64,000 bases of DNA, taken from Nipponacmea schrenckii (taxonomy: Eukaryota > Mollusca > Gastropoda > Lottiidae). Under the pieces are notes generated by a model, which worked only from the letters and a program-made list of their open reading frames with translations, was not told where the DNA came from and searched no databases. Below, in pieces: positions 1 to 13,800 of this stretch. Position numbers and translations under genes: made by a program. Where the stretch lies: positions 2,046,001 through 2,110,000 of the forward strand of contig JAUJPP010000002.1 in NCBI GenBank assembly GCA_030562195.1, read 5' to 3'. How positions within the stretch are numbered: position 1 is the stretch's first letter; the number at the start of each line of letters is the position of its first letter.

Positions 1-211
1 CAACACGGAGATTGGAAGAGAGACACAAATGATTTCTGCCAGAGAAAACAAATGGCTGCTTGGTAAGACAGTAACACAATTACCCGTTTCACAGATAATC
101 TTAATGTGTTCTGATATAAGAAAGACATTGGTAATTATTTGAACAAGAGGCTGGTTTGTCTCACTATCAATAAATAAGTTAAAGTGTAATTGGTACTTGA
201 TCGGTACTTAC
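1..211 (-). other. unc5: start of unc5 intron 2 (runs off the window)
   Basis: The donor GTAAGT at 206-211 opens the intron after the Ig1 exon, which ends with one base of a split codon; a Tyr codon here would match the IAY of known UNC5 proteins. Nothing else is recognisable between 1 and 205, and the next exon (second Ig domain) is expected left of position 1. Confidence 0.85.
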
Positions 212-592
212 ATGCTATCTCTACTAGACCACGATTACTTTCTCGACTTTGAGGATCACTTTCGCCTGGCACCGTGTTCCAAGCATAGCAGACACACCCG
301 TATCCATCATTTCCATAGTATTCTTCTACTTCCTCTCTGAAGACTTTAATAGAGGACTGGAGAGTTTTGATATCTGTTACTGGATCACTCAAGACTAAAT
401 TTTCTTGGAGTTTTGCAGGAACTTTCTGACCAGCACATTCAAAGGTGATAAGAATAGCTGGTGTTGCTTCACATTTTATAATGACTGGTTTGTTTTTGAC
501 CATATAATAATTGTTTTTTGGTTCTTCACTGAATACGGGGTAACCTTGGGCTAGAGGATTGCTGCTACCAACCACTGAAGCTACACGATTAC
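212..592 (-). CDS. unc5: unc-5 netrin receptor, exon 2 (first immunoglobulin domain)
   Basis: This internal exon encodes the first Ig domain of an UNC5 netrin receptor, a membrane protein that in known animals mediates repulsive axon guidance and cell migration. The segment YYMVKNKPVIIKCEA matches the family's AYIVKNKPV...C block. A second cysteine follows in FECAG, and GYGCVCYAW matches the WCQCVAW block. These four cysteines (about residues 69, 81, 128 and 130 of the joined protein) fit the two disulfides of UNC5 Ig1. The exon ends in VEIA, like the family's VRIAY. The acceptor is TTTTTCAG (AG at 593-594) and the donor GTAAGT starts at 211. The length is 381 bp, with phase 1 at both ends. 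Reading continues open into both introns, so a simple ORF call (135-704) overextends it. Later domains lie off the left edge. The family assignment is firm; the paralogue and species are not determined. Confidence 0.93.
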
Positions 593-1531
593 CTGAAAAA
601 TATAACAGGATATTCATTAATTTGAATCTGGATAATTGTTCTGAAACCGGTGAAATATTGATATACCCTAGATGTGTTTCTATATACAACACTTGAATAT
701 ACAATTATTGACCATCAATTCTGATTCTTAAATGTGCAAGAAAAATGGACAAAATTGAAAATTTAAATACATGTTAGCCCTATATCAAAACAGAAATTGA
801 AAGTTAAAAAAGACCATTTGTTGGTAAACCAAACCCATGTCAGTAAAATGTTTGTAAAATGCTTCAAACATATATTTCAGCTGTCTCCAAATAACAACCA
901 AATGTTTAATGTCTGAGGGAGTATGTCACTGTGGATTTTGAAAGGAATCTGCCTAATTTATCTACTGACAGGGCTTGAAGAGGCTGAAAGTGCCAATTAG
1001 GTCTCTTCAAGTAAACTAACTGCCTAATCCAGTAAATCGCTGTGTTTATAGACAGATTTCATGTGGACTTTAAATAGCTTAATCTTTTACTGAGACATGA
1101 AAAGTCTTGAGTATATACTCTTTCAGTCATTGGTACATGTACATACTCTGTTGGTTTCTTGATACAATTTGAAGCTGTTGCATTACCTTAAAGTGTTTTA
1201 TTCAATATCACAGTTAGAAAAGGTCACATAGGTTCAAAAAGTTTGCAAGGCAGCAAATTTCCTTCTATATTTGAAGACGGAAATTAGCCAAATAGCTTAG
1301 CAAATGCATAATAATCTAAATTTATATGTTACTGATATGGATTTGTTTTCTTGAACAGCAATCCTTATAGTGTCTTGAGACAATTGGAAACTCTTGCATT
1401 ACGTTAATGGTGTTTGATTCAATGTCACTTAAATATGGTCACTTTGGTTGACAGAGTTTGGATATTCAAATTTTGCAGGGAATAAATTATCTTATATATT
1501 TATCGGTTTTAACTATATATACCTAAAATAT

Positions 1532-1625
1532 TAATTTTTTTTAAGTGTATATAGTGCGCACCCCCTCTTTGTTGGGCCCGTTTTAGGGTAAAAACCTGTG
1601 CACTATACATGGAATTATATGGTAT
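1532..1625. mobile_element. short inverted-repeat (MITE-like) element, copy 1
   Basis: Imperfect terminal inverted repeats TGTATATAGTGCGCA (1,546-1,560) and TGTGCACTATACA (1,597-1,609) flank a core containing GTTTTAGGGTAAAAACC. The same element recurs at 21.9 kb with more than 60 aligned matching bases, so this is a dispersed repeat and not a chance hairpin. This copy has 15 bases (CGCACCCCCTCTTTG) that the other lacks. No target duplication is clear. No transposase is present, so any movement would be non-autonomous. Confidence 0.7.
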
Positions 1626-3728
1626 GTTCTTTTGTTAAGATGGCATTTTGTTTATCCAGTAGAATATGAGAATATTCCAAGATAATAGGTATTAAATATG
1701 CTGAAAAAACCCCCAAAAGAAACAATAATCTTCTAGAAAATAAGAAGCATTGGTGTTAGTAAGCATGTTAATGGGAATTTTGTAAACAGAATTTTTATGA
1801 AGTTGTGTGTTTGTGAAAGTGTTCATACTTAAATCAAGAGAAAAAACAGTATCAAGAATTTCAAACAAGTCTACTTTTCGCACAGGTAGCAATAATAATC
1901 AAAATCCAGGTGGAAATATGCTGATTATCAGAAAAAATGCCGTGTTTATTGCCTTATGTCATCGTGGGATCGTTTTCACCTTGTTGTCTGCATATTTATG
2001 ATGGTTGAGAATCCAGAATGTAAACCTACTAAATGTTATGTACTTTCTCTGACTACACAATGTTAGACAATTTAATGGTTATATCATAAGATTTGTTATT
2101 CTACTTCAGATTTCACCTAATTTTTTTAAAGGTGAGAAAAATAAATTTCCCGCCTCTTTGTTTTAAGTGTTGTAATTAAGAAAACAGAAAAAGACTATAA
2201 TAAAGGCCTACTTAGATGGTACATATTTTTGCTCTGATTTATTTATCACTTGCTACTATGAAACTTTATCCATGTATTTTGCCAATACATTTTACAGTTG
2301 GTGCTAGTCACTGACTATTAATTTCAACAGCGATGCATTTATCTTATGATTAACACAGATTTAAGTCAGGAACTCATTTACAAGTTGTATGATTCAAGTT
2401 AACATTTTCTTCAGTGCATTTCTTCAAAATATGACTTCTTCCTAGCTTGAAATCAGCAGAAGGCTACATTGAAGGTAGCATTAAGATCAACATATTGTGC
2501 TCTTAAGTACTAAATTTTGTTAGGCCCCAATATGTCTCAAACGCCAAGGATTATGTATTTTGTCTTGACAGCAATTACATAGTAAATCAAAGCAGAAGGT
2601 GTTAAAGGGCCTTAATACAAAGTTGTGTTTTCAAATACTAGGTGTTACAGTAATATATTATATGTATATAAACTGATGTAATAAGCTGGTCCATCCATCA
2701 TTAAGATAAATATACACCATACCATACCATTTATTATATTATACCATTAACATAATATACTGGTATATAAGTTAATATATGTTATTATGACTGACTACAC
2801 AAAAACTTCTGAAAAAAATTTGACAGGTTCATTCTCTGCTTTTATTTACAAACAATGAATATTCTACAGCATTTGTATATTTTTTGCAATTGTAGATGTA
2901 TGTCGTATGCAAATGTAGATTTACATAATTTGTAGAAAGTAGTTTGCAGTACATTTTTATTCCTTCTCCAAAAGAGTGCATAAGATAAGGTTTATATTAT
3001 TTGTTTCTACTAAAACTTTGTAGGTTGCAGTATATACTTTTTCATGTCTCCAAATGTTGCCAACAGACTGTTTGTATCTGTTCTTCTGTCAGACGACAAC
3101 TTGTTTATTTTCTTCACATTCCAGAAAATTGAGACTTAGTGAGAACTTTCACAATATTTATTTCTTTATGATTTACGATACCATTTCATCTAACAACCTA
3201 TTTTTCTTGCCTACAGCCAGTATGTATTTGATAAGATTTAATTTACGAGTCCTACTGCTGTAAGGATAAGAATGAAATTTTAACAGGGAGATAACTAGCC
3301 AGATGAATAGTAAGCTTTATCATATCTTTTGACATTTGTCTTAAAAGATTTAAAGCTTTTGTTCAACAAATTGGAAGAAAATTTGAGTCATGCCAACATT
3401 TTAGTAGCAAAAGTGTTAACTGTTGTCTATCATGAAAAAACACTGTGTTATTTTATTTAATTAATTATCAACAACAAACACAGTTATGCATAAACATAAC
3501 AATTTTACTGCATGTTTCCTTTAAGCAACCTGGAGGTAAAGAAAATACTATCAAGACACATTAATTGTACCTTATCACATCAACAATACAATAATTTCTC
3601 CTTAATACAATAATTCCCCCCTATCAAATTGCAGACGGAATGTTTATATATCACTGTAAAGATAAGTATACTTCAGTTAGTTGCTATGTGAAGAAGAATG
3701 CAAGTAGATACTACCCCCTGCAGAGGCT

Positions 3729-3788
3729 GGTCAGTTGAACCAAGATGACCAGTACTGTGGTCAGTTGAACTAAGATGTATGGTCAGTT
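3729..3788. repeat. short tandem duplication, 30-bp unit
   Basis: GGTCAGTTGAACYAAGATG occurs at 3,729 and 3,759, and a third partial GGTCAGTT occurs at 3,781. The period is 30 bp, then 22 bp. Confidence 0.7.
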
Positions 3789-6700
3789 AATATTATGGAA
3801 ATAGAATAGGAGGTTAAATGATCATCTAGCTACCTACAGACCACCTCATAAATCAATTTAACTACATATACTTAAAGTCTTTACTATCAGTACCTACTTC
3901 TTTAAATCTCGTAAAAAAAATCTTTGGGCTAGTAATCTGAAGTTTATTTTACTCCACTAAAACTATATTCATGGTGTTAGATACAGTGTTTGCACACATA
4001 TCACATACTATTTAAGATTTAACTAATGTAGTTTGATATCTCAAAACATGTTCAGTTGTTTTCAAACAATTTCTGCAAGGGTTCAAATTCAGGGATCAAC
4101 TCTTGAACCCTTTCAGAGAACCCTGTTATTGTTTTATTTTTTGAAAATATAACAATATAAAAGTTTGAAATCAAGGTGAACTTGCAAGAATACAGAAGCA
4201 ATGATTGACATTAGTGTTCTATAATTAGCAGTTGTAAAGTAGACCATATTTGTAAACACTTGACCCAATGATTTGTTGATTGAAGAGGAACTACTTAGTC
4301 TATACAAGACAACTTGACAAGAACTAATAATGTTCAACTGATTGGCCCTCGGGATTGTTTGGCAAATACATTTTTTTTTCTTATGAAGACACATGCCGCA
4401 TACAAATAACTTGTTGATGAAGACTATTTTCAGTATTAGAGATTGGACATGTTGAGCAACCTTTGAAACACATACAATATAGTTAAATATTACTATCTAT
4501 GTTGACTCTCTAAAAGGAATGAATGCACAGTCTTCAGTGCACGTTCAATAATGGAACACAATTTCATGATATTCCATTCCTTGTACACAATAAGTGTTCT
4601 TTATGTATATAGAGGAGCAAAATACCATAAAATTGTGTTCATATAATTGAATGTGATCTCTATAACTAAATAACGTTCAAGCATTATAAAAGTGTACATG
4701 TTTTCTACAGTAGGTCACATAAAAATACTGTCCTTTTGGCACATTCTGCTTTTGCAGCAATTCAGAAATTCCTCAAGGCTACTCTAGTCATGTTTAGTTG
4801 GTTTTTAAACCTATTGACTTGTGTCACATTAAGAATTGTGGTTATGAATTATTTAGCAAGCTATGATGTCTTGGATAATCAAATCAAGTCACAAGAGAGC
4901 TAAGAACAAAGTCTGAGGACATGATGGGGTATTAATGCAATATAATATTGTACTGTCATATTTTACATTCCAGTGCAGATCGACTTGCTCTGAATGCAAA
5001 TCTAACATTAAATATATGAGATGAAAGGCATTGTAACGCACTTTTCAAGGTCTGTGTGTCTATGTTTTATCTTTTGGTAAGAGGCATTTTATAATCTTTT
5101 AGCTTTATAATTACAAACTAAAATGTTTATTTTTCCAGTATTTTTACATGTTTTCAAGAACAAAAACATACCAATTGCATCTGTGCATATTTCAAATTGA
5201 AGGCTTAACCTTAATATCTCTCTCGAATGTGTCGTTGATGTCCCAGTGTTCCAGCTGACACCTGGTTTAGATATCCAGCCAAGACTTGAACTGAACAAAA
5301 AGATGGACCACTGAAGCAAAATGGAATCAAATTCTAGAGTTATTTTGGAAGAATAATAATAACTCCATAAGCACCCTAGGTCAACACGAAATCTCATATT
5401 GAGTATTTATCATTTCATCCTTGTACTTGACGTTCCTACACTAATCTTTTAAAAACCACGAAATAATAACTTTAAAGTTGCAGTGAATATTCAGATATTT
5501 GATACAGTGTAATTATAGTTTTCTTCTTCAATATGTGCTCTGTATTTATCTTCATATTATCTACATTGTTTATTTTATCTGTATCACTTGCAATTCCTTG
5601 CCATTTTCCAACCTTTTTTCTGTTTACATTTGGAGCACCTGGCCTGCTTCATTTTCACTGTTTTCAAATTCTTGGCTTGTAATGTTGAATATAAATATCG
5701 TATTGATAGCCAAATTTCTTTTTTATGTGCTTGAATTTTATGAGGTTTGTTTTCAAACTCTGTAAGTGTGAAGTTGTAAAAATTTATCAGTTGGTAAACT
5801 ATTTGCCTATGGACATGGTAAAGAAAAGATACATATGGCCACCATAAGGATATTGAGTTCAAAAGCCAAAAGGGAGAGATTGGGTTAATTTGATACGGAA
5901 GACACAGGGTCTAATTTGCCTCAACTTATTGTTCTTCTCATTTCTTAGTAAGATACAATATGGCTGACCACCCTGTCAGAATTGCCTCCAGGACATGACT
6001 GACTGATTTGTTCAACATTGTGAGAATTGAGTTCCAAATTAATTTGCAAAATAGCTACTAAAAGTTGGAATGAATGTGAATCATATGGCATTCATTGGCA
6101 ATTAAATGAATAACATCTTGAAGGCTTCCTTTCTTTCATAACTGATCAGTTCTGGGAAAGAAACAATTTTTGTTCTTTACATTGTTAATGTGTTAATTGA
6201 CACAATCATCGAATGCCTTGACTTGATGAAACCCAATATGGCTGACATTGGTAACCATGAGAGCAAAATAGGACCTGTTACTATCTACTATTTGACCGAT
6301 TATCTTATAGAAAAAACATAAGCCATATGGAAAAAACATTGTTGTTTGGACAAGACCATTCCTATCTTGGCTTCAAAAGACATCAAAAGTATCCTTATTT
6401 TCTGTCAAATTTTAGTACCAGTAACAAATGTTGCTTGGAGGTTGTTTCAGAGTTGTGTGTACACACATGCTATGCTTGAACTGGATTTTGGTGAACAAAA
6501 ATTTAGTTCTGTTCTAAACTAGATTGTTTTAGGATTGCTCATAAAGCCATTTCTCAGCTGACATCAGTTGAAATTGCACACATCACAATCAAGTCATTGA
6601 CACTAAGTACAAAAGAGTGTTGGATGATTCCATTTAAAAAGACAGAAGAAACAAGTGTGCTGACACTGACTATAGTATTATAAAGGTTGTAAGCAGTGAG

Positions 6701-7158
6701 CATGGCAACGTAAGACAAGGCAGGAAATAGGTAATCAACCAACACACATAGTAGGTGATAGGTGGATCAATAACTTCAATAGCAACCAGCGGAATAATCA
6801 CAGCTACCATTACATATTGATTAATTAATTAATTTCTACATCTTTAACAAGGCTAATTAGTCACATGATATATTAATCACGATTGATCACCATAAATAAC
6901 CCCGTAGTTTTCAAAGTTAGGTATATTTTTGGTTTTGCGTTGATTAGCATGGCACTTTCTTTCAGTCATTTATAATTCATGAAGTATTGTGTTGATTGCA
7001 CTTAAAATACACACATGACCTTTAAGAATAAACACCACCTCAGCGTTTTTTTTGCTTACCTGATCAATCTTCTTTCAAGAAAAAGAAACAAATATTTTAT
7101 TATTAGGAAACAAAAATATCTCCAGGAAGGAATTACTAAATAAATAGTGCATAATTTT

Positions 7159-7171
7159 TATATATATATAT
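7159..7171. repeat. short TA microsatellite
   Basis: A run of alternating TA, about 6.5 units, in AT-rich intron DNA. Confidence 0.8.
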
Positions 7172-9247
7172 TGGATTATTTTTATATGTATAAACAATAA
7201 AAGCATCTAGATTCAGATTATTCTACTTGCACTTTTTAGTCAAGATATAGGCTGATTTTCAAATGATACTGACAATCTATATGCAGTCTGCTCAAAATCT
7301 TCACGTCCCAATAAAAAATAAAGCCATTCAATACATTTTAACATTTAAACTTGAACGTGGAAACTTAAATTCAAGCAAAATACAATTCTAAGTGGTCATT
7401 GCATTGTGGAAGAGAAGTATTTCTTCCTAAATTTACCAAGTAATTGGACAAGATGGCCGCTAATTATATGGTTTAATCTAATTAAAGATTTCTTGCTGTA
7501 GGAGAGTCACTATAAATAATGAATGAAGGAAGGAAGTAAATCAGATTAACAAAAGTCAACTTTACATTTATCTTTGTCTTTTAATTAACTTTCTGACCCA
7601 ATTCCATTTGTTTCTAGCTGGGAATTGAACTTAAAGCAAGATAGGTCTTTATAGAGGCAGTGACATTAAGCATGTATCTTTTTTTGGCTCAACAATTTGT
7701 AGTACTCTTTACATGTATCTTTTGTGTAGTACTTAGTGAGTCACTGCTTGGTCAATGGAATTTTTGAAAATTTGGAGGAAATTTTTAAATGATTCAAGCA
7801 TACCATAAATTTAAGAGCACTTTGAGGATTAAACAAGTTAACTGTAAGAGTATTGTATGTACTTCAGCTTGCAATGGATTGAGATATCAAAATGTCCAAA
7901 AACAATGCTGTAGAAGACATTGATAACTTTCATTCTTGAAGGTCTTTCTTGTATTGTCACTTATACATGTCAACCATCCATGTCTTGGTGACTCTTATTT
8001 CAATTTACTCAAGTAAACAGTGATTGAAAACTTCTGTTCAATTCAAATTACTCAACTGTTAAAAGCCAAGTTTTGGCTGTCAACTTTTTCTTAATTTTCA
8101 ATTTATTTCTTGTCATTCTAGCTGTTTTAAAAACTATTTGTATTGAACCGGAGGCAGCAATTATTCATGTTTTTCGGATGAAATAATATCATGGGTTATA
8201 TTGTTTTCAATTATTAAAATTTAATTGAAAACAAAAATATTTAAAGGAAATATTGGCCACTTAAGAGCATTTGCAATATTAAATATATAATAGCCAATTA
8301 GTGGTATTACCACACTTTTTTTCAAAATTCAAGAGCAAAATAGACCCATTGTATATTTTCAAATCCTTCTTCAAAGATCCATCTGAAAACTGAAAAGTGA
8401 AATCAAACTCTTTAAAGGAAAAACATGAAAGCAAATATCTTTTGATCCTTTGATGTACATGACCAAAAAAGAAAATTAAGGAAAGAAAGTAGATGAGTAT
8501 ATCTGGAATTAGAAAAAAGATGACAAAAGATGATAAATGGCCCTAGTTAACATCAGTAATTAGCATTGTCTTTTCAAATATAGCAAAATAAACAGACACA
8601 GTTCTCTATTGTTCCTTAGTAGAAACAACACAGTTTTCTACTTGTTATTCTTTCTATCTCTGACACCTGTACCCTTTAAGTCCAGTCTGTCAAAATTACT
8701 AAAACATTTTCTCTGTATTCTTATTTTCACAATTTCTCATGTCAAAATGGATTAAACAAGAGACCCTACAAAATTAAAGGTAGAATGTCCCTATTTTAAA
8801 TTTTACAGTGGTATATCCCATTTCCTTAATGTATTCATCTTAATACAAAGCCTGGAAGGAAAATGGAATGCATCTTACTTCCATTCCATAGAAAGGGCTA
8901 AACATGACATACAACATCATGCAGTATGTAATGAGGAAAATTCTGGCCAGGACAGCAGCCTTAGCACATGCTAATTTTTAATCTCCTCTCCTGACAAGGA
9001 AATTAGTTCGTATTTAATTTTCCATATGGTAATGGGAATCCATCTTTAAACTTTACTTCATGTATCAACCCACCTGTCCCTTTCCTTTATCATTACCTCT
9101 TTCAGCCATTTTATTTACCTTCTAAAAAACTGGCTTTTATTAAATCATGAGAACATTGTTATTTTAAGTCGAGGAAATTACCCAAATTTCAAATTACTAC
9201 TTTTACTTCTTTCATGAGTGGGTTGTCTGCACTTGTTCACCAAACTT

Positions 9248-9440
9248 GATCAACTCTTTTTTATAGAAGATTTTTTATTACAGAATGAATCTGGAGGGCG
9301 CATGCTTTGTGCATTATGCTTCCCTTATTGATATTTCCCCTAACTGTAGGCCTACTTTTGTTATTTTTTTACCATAGTTGATCAGCTTTGTATTATACAA
9401 TGAAGATGATTCTTGCTTTGTGCATCACGCTCCCCACTTT
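9248..9440. repeat. degenerate tandem duplication, about 111 bp
   Basis: Two diverged units share GATCARCT, then GCTTTGTGCAT (9,304 and 9,415), GCTYCCC and CCTACT. The copies differ by several indels, so the local offset ranges from 111 to 132 bp. Confidence 0.5.
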
Positions 9441-11907
9441 TTGACCTACTCTTTTAGTGCATGCATATTATTGTTTCTTCTTATCACAAGCATTTTTCAA
9501 TCACTATATAATTTATTCAGAATTAAAATTGATTTGGCTCATACTCATCTATTTTGACATCCTCTCAAAAGAGCATTTCTTTTGTATTCAAGCGTTTCTT
9601 TTGTATTCTATTGAGTTATTAAAAGTCAAAATGTCTTTTAATTTTATCACCAAGTGCACATATGGAGAAAATTCCTAATGCATTTAAACAATTCAGTGTT
9701 CTGAATCAATTTATTATTGGTCATGCTGATTTTTAAAAACCAGCCGACTATCCGCACTACAATATCCTTATCTAAAGTTTCTTCCTTAATCCACCACTCT
9801 CATTGACTTTCTGAAACCAGGAAATATCCAGATATAGATGGAATAGTCATAAATATCAACAAGGAAAGACAAAACTATCAGTTTTCCACTCAATACAACC
9901 ATAATTATTGTTTATCTCTTCTAATCCTATTAACAGGTCAGCTTATTGACCACTCTATCATCTAGACTGACCACTGGTCACTTACTAGTCAGTTGACTTT
10001 TATCATGTAGTATTTAATTACAGTTAGTAATAAATGTGGTTAATATAATACAGGATATGGATTTTTTGTATTGAATAATGTTTTCAAAACAATATTTTTG
10101 TTTAATAATTGTTCAGCATATTTTCCTGAAATGATTCAAAATTAATTTTGACTTTCTAAAAATAAACCCAATGAATAAAAAAAAATATCATTTTTGAAAT
10201 ATACAAGATTCTTAAAATACCCCAATTCCATGGCCAAATACATTTCCACTTATTGCTTCTTTGAAAATGCTTACGAGAATAAAAAAAAGTTAAACTAGTG
10301 TCAACAAGACTTCCAACAAAAGTCAATATCGGTAATGTATTTCATGTTAATTATCTTCAAGTTTCATTGAAAAAAAAAAAGCCACTGTAACATTAAGGAC
10401 AGATATTGAATTTTAATGAAGTTGATTTTTTTTAATGATCTCATTCATCTTATTGTTTCATTAATTAAAACTTGGCACATAAAAAAAATGGGGCAATAAA
10501 GATTCTAATCCACCATATGTGCATAGTTTCATGCAGTCAGGAAATGCAGTGGCGTGAAAAAGGGATACTGTTAATTTCAATATGATGAAGACAATGTTTA
10601 ATCAAGTCAAATGAAAACAAAATGTTGATAATAATCTGATTTTTCAACCCATTTTTATCTGCTAATAAAAGTATTTTATTGTTAATTTTGTAATTCCTGC
10701 TTTCAAACGGGCCATTATCTAGTTAGCTGTAATGTTTGAATTGATAGTTGATATCATTAAAATAATGCTAGGATCTGTATTGGTTATTTGAAAACATCAA
10801 AAGAATAGGTTATTAACTCAGTGCAAAATATCCACTTGTCTTGATTTAGCCATGCAAACCCAACGGAAAGATATTCATTTAAAATTCACCATTTTCAGTG
10901 ATTTGTATTCTGTTCGTTAAGAATGACGCCATAAAAACAGTAGGAATGCCATGTAACTATTCTCTTAATGTTCATCTCTTACACTTTCCAAATAATCAAA
11001 ATGGCGTCTGGTACTGTAAACTTGTTACTAGATTAAAGAAAAGAATAGAATCATTGCTGATACTGTATAATTTCATCATCAATCAAAATCACACTTAGAT
11101 TGGCAAGCGTGGAAACCTGGCAACCGAAGAAAGATTGTGCGTCTGTCACTTCAAGATGGTGGGTAGAAATTGAAAATCAGAAAAAGCACTTAAATCACTC
11201 GGCATCAAAATTTGAGCTTATATGGTTCTCTGTTACAACTACATTGTTGATTTGGATAAGCCTATTGTGAATAAAAATCTCAAGGTTATTTCCTTTGAAG
11301 AAGAAACGCCTTTAAAACTCCAGACTTTGAAATCTGCAGGAGATAAGAATCTATTAAGAATCTCATAGAAATTCTCTACATCTGCTCTACACAAGATAAG
11401 AAAAGTTTCTTTTATATGAAAAATCACAAGGTTCACTTCAATGAAAATGGATACCCTGATGTATTTTCTAACACAGGTGTATTCACTGTGGGGGACAAAT
11501 ATCGGATACCTTTCCTAAATTCTTACTCATTTTTATCATCATTGTTTACCACTCATTGGAGCAGAAACATCTTACACAATTCAAAACAACCCCACAGCTT
11601 CACGGCCACATGATAAGAGATTCGAAAAGAACAACAATGGCTTCCCTGTGTTTCTTTTCTACACAAAAAGGATTTTGAACACAATGTGAATATGAAAATA
11701 CGTGAAATTTGTAAATAAAAACGACTATTACTATTTCATCTCCCGTTTCTGTTATAAATGACTCTGACACAAACACACTAGGCTGTCTGACTGATTTGAA
11801 AAACTGTTTTCAAATTTTCAAAATTAATTTTTTAGAATCACCTTTAAACAACATGTATGTTGTGTGAATAGACATATCCTAAATGGATTAATAGTTAGGT
11901 GGTTAAA

Positions 11908-11923
11908 ATATATATATATATAT
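11908..11923. repeat. short TA microsatellite
   Basis: Eight alternating AT units, followed by TAATTG. Confidence 0.8.
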
Positions 11924-13509
11924 TAATTGCCATACAAAAACTCATCAACGATAAGAAATGGTTCAACATTGAATCTCATAGAGAGCAGAATGGCCTATTA
12001 ATGTTTGGAAATGAATTTTCCCAATTGTAAATCAAATCCAAAAGTGAAACAAATCCCTATGCTCATAAAGATATGTTTGCTAAGTTTCTAAGGAAAATTT
12101 TCCACAAACTTTAACCATTCTCTTTAAACAGGTGATTATTACTTGATTCCAATAAAAATCCATCATAATCAATAGTAGCATTTATGTTATTAATTTAATG
12201 TGTAAAGTCTTCAGGATATACAGAAATAAACCCAGTGGGAAGGCTGCTTTAATGTTCCTAGATCATAGCTTCTGTCTCTTTATAGCACAAATCAAAGGTT
12301 GTAGTTAGAGTTCAATATCATTTGATGTGCAAAGTAGTTTAAGGTGTGTTCATGAACAGCTTGAAAAACTTGCATACACCAAAAAATGTCATACTTTTTT
12401 CTTTTTCTAAACAATTTGAATATTTAGATGAAAGTTTTTCTTTAGCAAACACGATATGAGACTGGATATATTTTCATAATTTGATGCATTTGGTGTACAC
12501 TACCATCAGTCATCAAACAAAGGAAGTATATAGAACTCTTCATTTTGAAGGAGTAAACAGAATGCGGTCTTTAATATAGACAGTGCAAATCTATAAATTT
12601 CAAAAAGGAGAGATAACGTCTAGAATTTGAGTCAGAAGGCGGTAAAAATTTGTCAAATGCCAAGTCCCTATGGTTTATAGTTTTAGATTACAATAGCACA
12701 TATTTCTCCAACAAAGCCCAGATAAAAGCAATGTGAGAAAAATTACATGATATAAAAACTTGAGACTTGTACTCATTTTCTAATAAATATCTACATATTG
12801 TGACCTTTTCACTTTTACAAGTTTACTCTTTTCTCATTATTTCAAGGCAACAGATTTATGATGTGTAAGAATTTGTTCCTCTGATAGAGATCAGACGGCA
12901 AATTTTGATTTTCATTTAGAGATTCGCAGAATTCTGTAGAAAAACAACTTGTTTCAGAGCACCCTTTATCCAAAATAAATGTATTTTGGACTCTTTTTTT
13001 ATTTTGAAAAAATAACCAATGCAAGTGTCGACTTTGCTATCACAACTTCAGATTGGTATCAAGTGTTTGAACAATCCTACCCAAGAAATAGGACCAATTC
13101 TTTGCAAAACTTGAAAACAAACTGTGGCAGAAAAAAACAAATAGAATGATATGAAACTTGGCAACTATTGTGATGTTTCAAAAAGATGTGGTAGTTAGGA
13201 AAATGGATGTTTTAGCTTTCAAATCTGTGGAACATACAGACACATTTATCAAAAACATTGGCTCATTTTTAAATTTTCAGTCAAACTTTTCATTTCACTT
13301 AACAATATTTCTTTTCTGTCAAATTTGAAGACAGATGGAGTCCTCTAACAGAAAGTAACAAATTAATACCACATTTCAGTCTTCAAGCCAATTTAGATAA
13401 ACTTTAAATTATCTCAAACAACTGTGTTTTAAACTGGATATTCTCCTAAACGAGAAGAAGCTGTATCTTTAAAAACAAATTGTTGCAAAGCTATTTTTCA
13501 GTACACATG

Positions 13510-13800
13510 GGGTTCTATAGCACAGCGGTTAGAGCCTTGGTTCCTAATGTCATGACTTCATTTGCTTGTATACGTTGAAATTGTCGGACGTGAGTTCTAA
13601 TCTCGATCGGTGTCTGTAAGTTCGATAACCTTGAATATCTTCATTCATAATTCCAGTCCACCCAGCTGTAAATGGGTAAGGATAATCCAGGAAAGATCAA
13701 TGCCATGAGGTTTGGCCAAGGACCAGCTAGTAGAAAGGATCCCTGTCACGGCAGACTTGTGAACCTAAGTTCTTGTAAAATATAGTTGTCTTTCTTTAAA
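13510..13800 (+). mobile_element. tRNA-derived SINE with conserved CACCCAGCTGTAAATGGGT central domain
   Basis: A tRNA-like head carries a pol III A box, TAGCACAGCGG (13,518-13,528), continuing GTTAGAGC as in tRNA genes, and a B box, GTTCTAATCTC (13,594-13,604). The boxes are about 76 bp apart, wider than in a functional tRNA, so the head is diverged or has an insertion. The body contains CACCCAGCTGTAAATGGGT (13,659-13,677), a conserved central box that I recall from SINE families of molluscs and other invertebrates (Meta or Nin-DC type). The tail is less clear, so the right end is approximate. The element sits in unc5 intron 1, opposite to the gene's direction. Confidence 0.75.

Larger units (their letters stand above)
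593..13509. other. intron 1, 3' portion: no gene seen
   Basis: AT-rich DNA with low CpG. Apart from the elements listed separately (copy 1 of the short inverted-repeat element, the repeats at 3.7 and 9.3 kb, two TA runs), I see no exon or RNA gene. Blocks at 6.78-6.93 kb (repeated ATTAATTA) and 11.1-11.64 kb (slightly higher GC) are the least AT-monotonous and may be regulatory. Confidence 0.5.

Noticed and set aside
135..704. Single 189-codon ORF as the gene
   Set aside because: Only 212-592 is exon. The parts outside it lie beyond good splice sites and lose similarity to UNC5.
5089..5397. 102-codon minus-strand ORF
   Set aside because: No family signature, and no clear splice sites that would place it in unc5 between exons 1 and 2 in phase.
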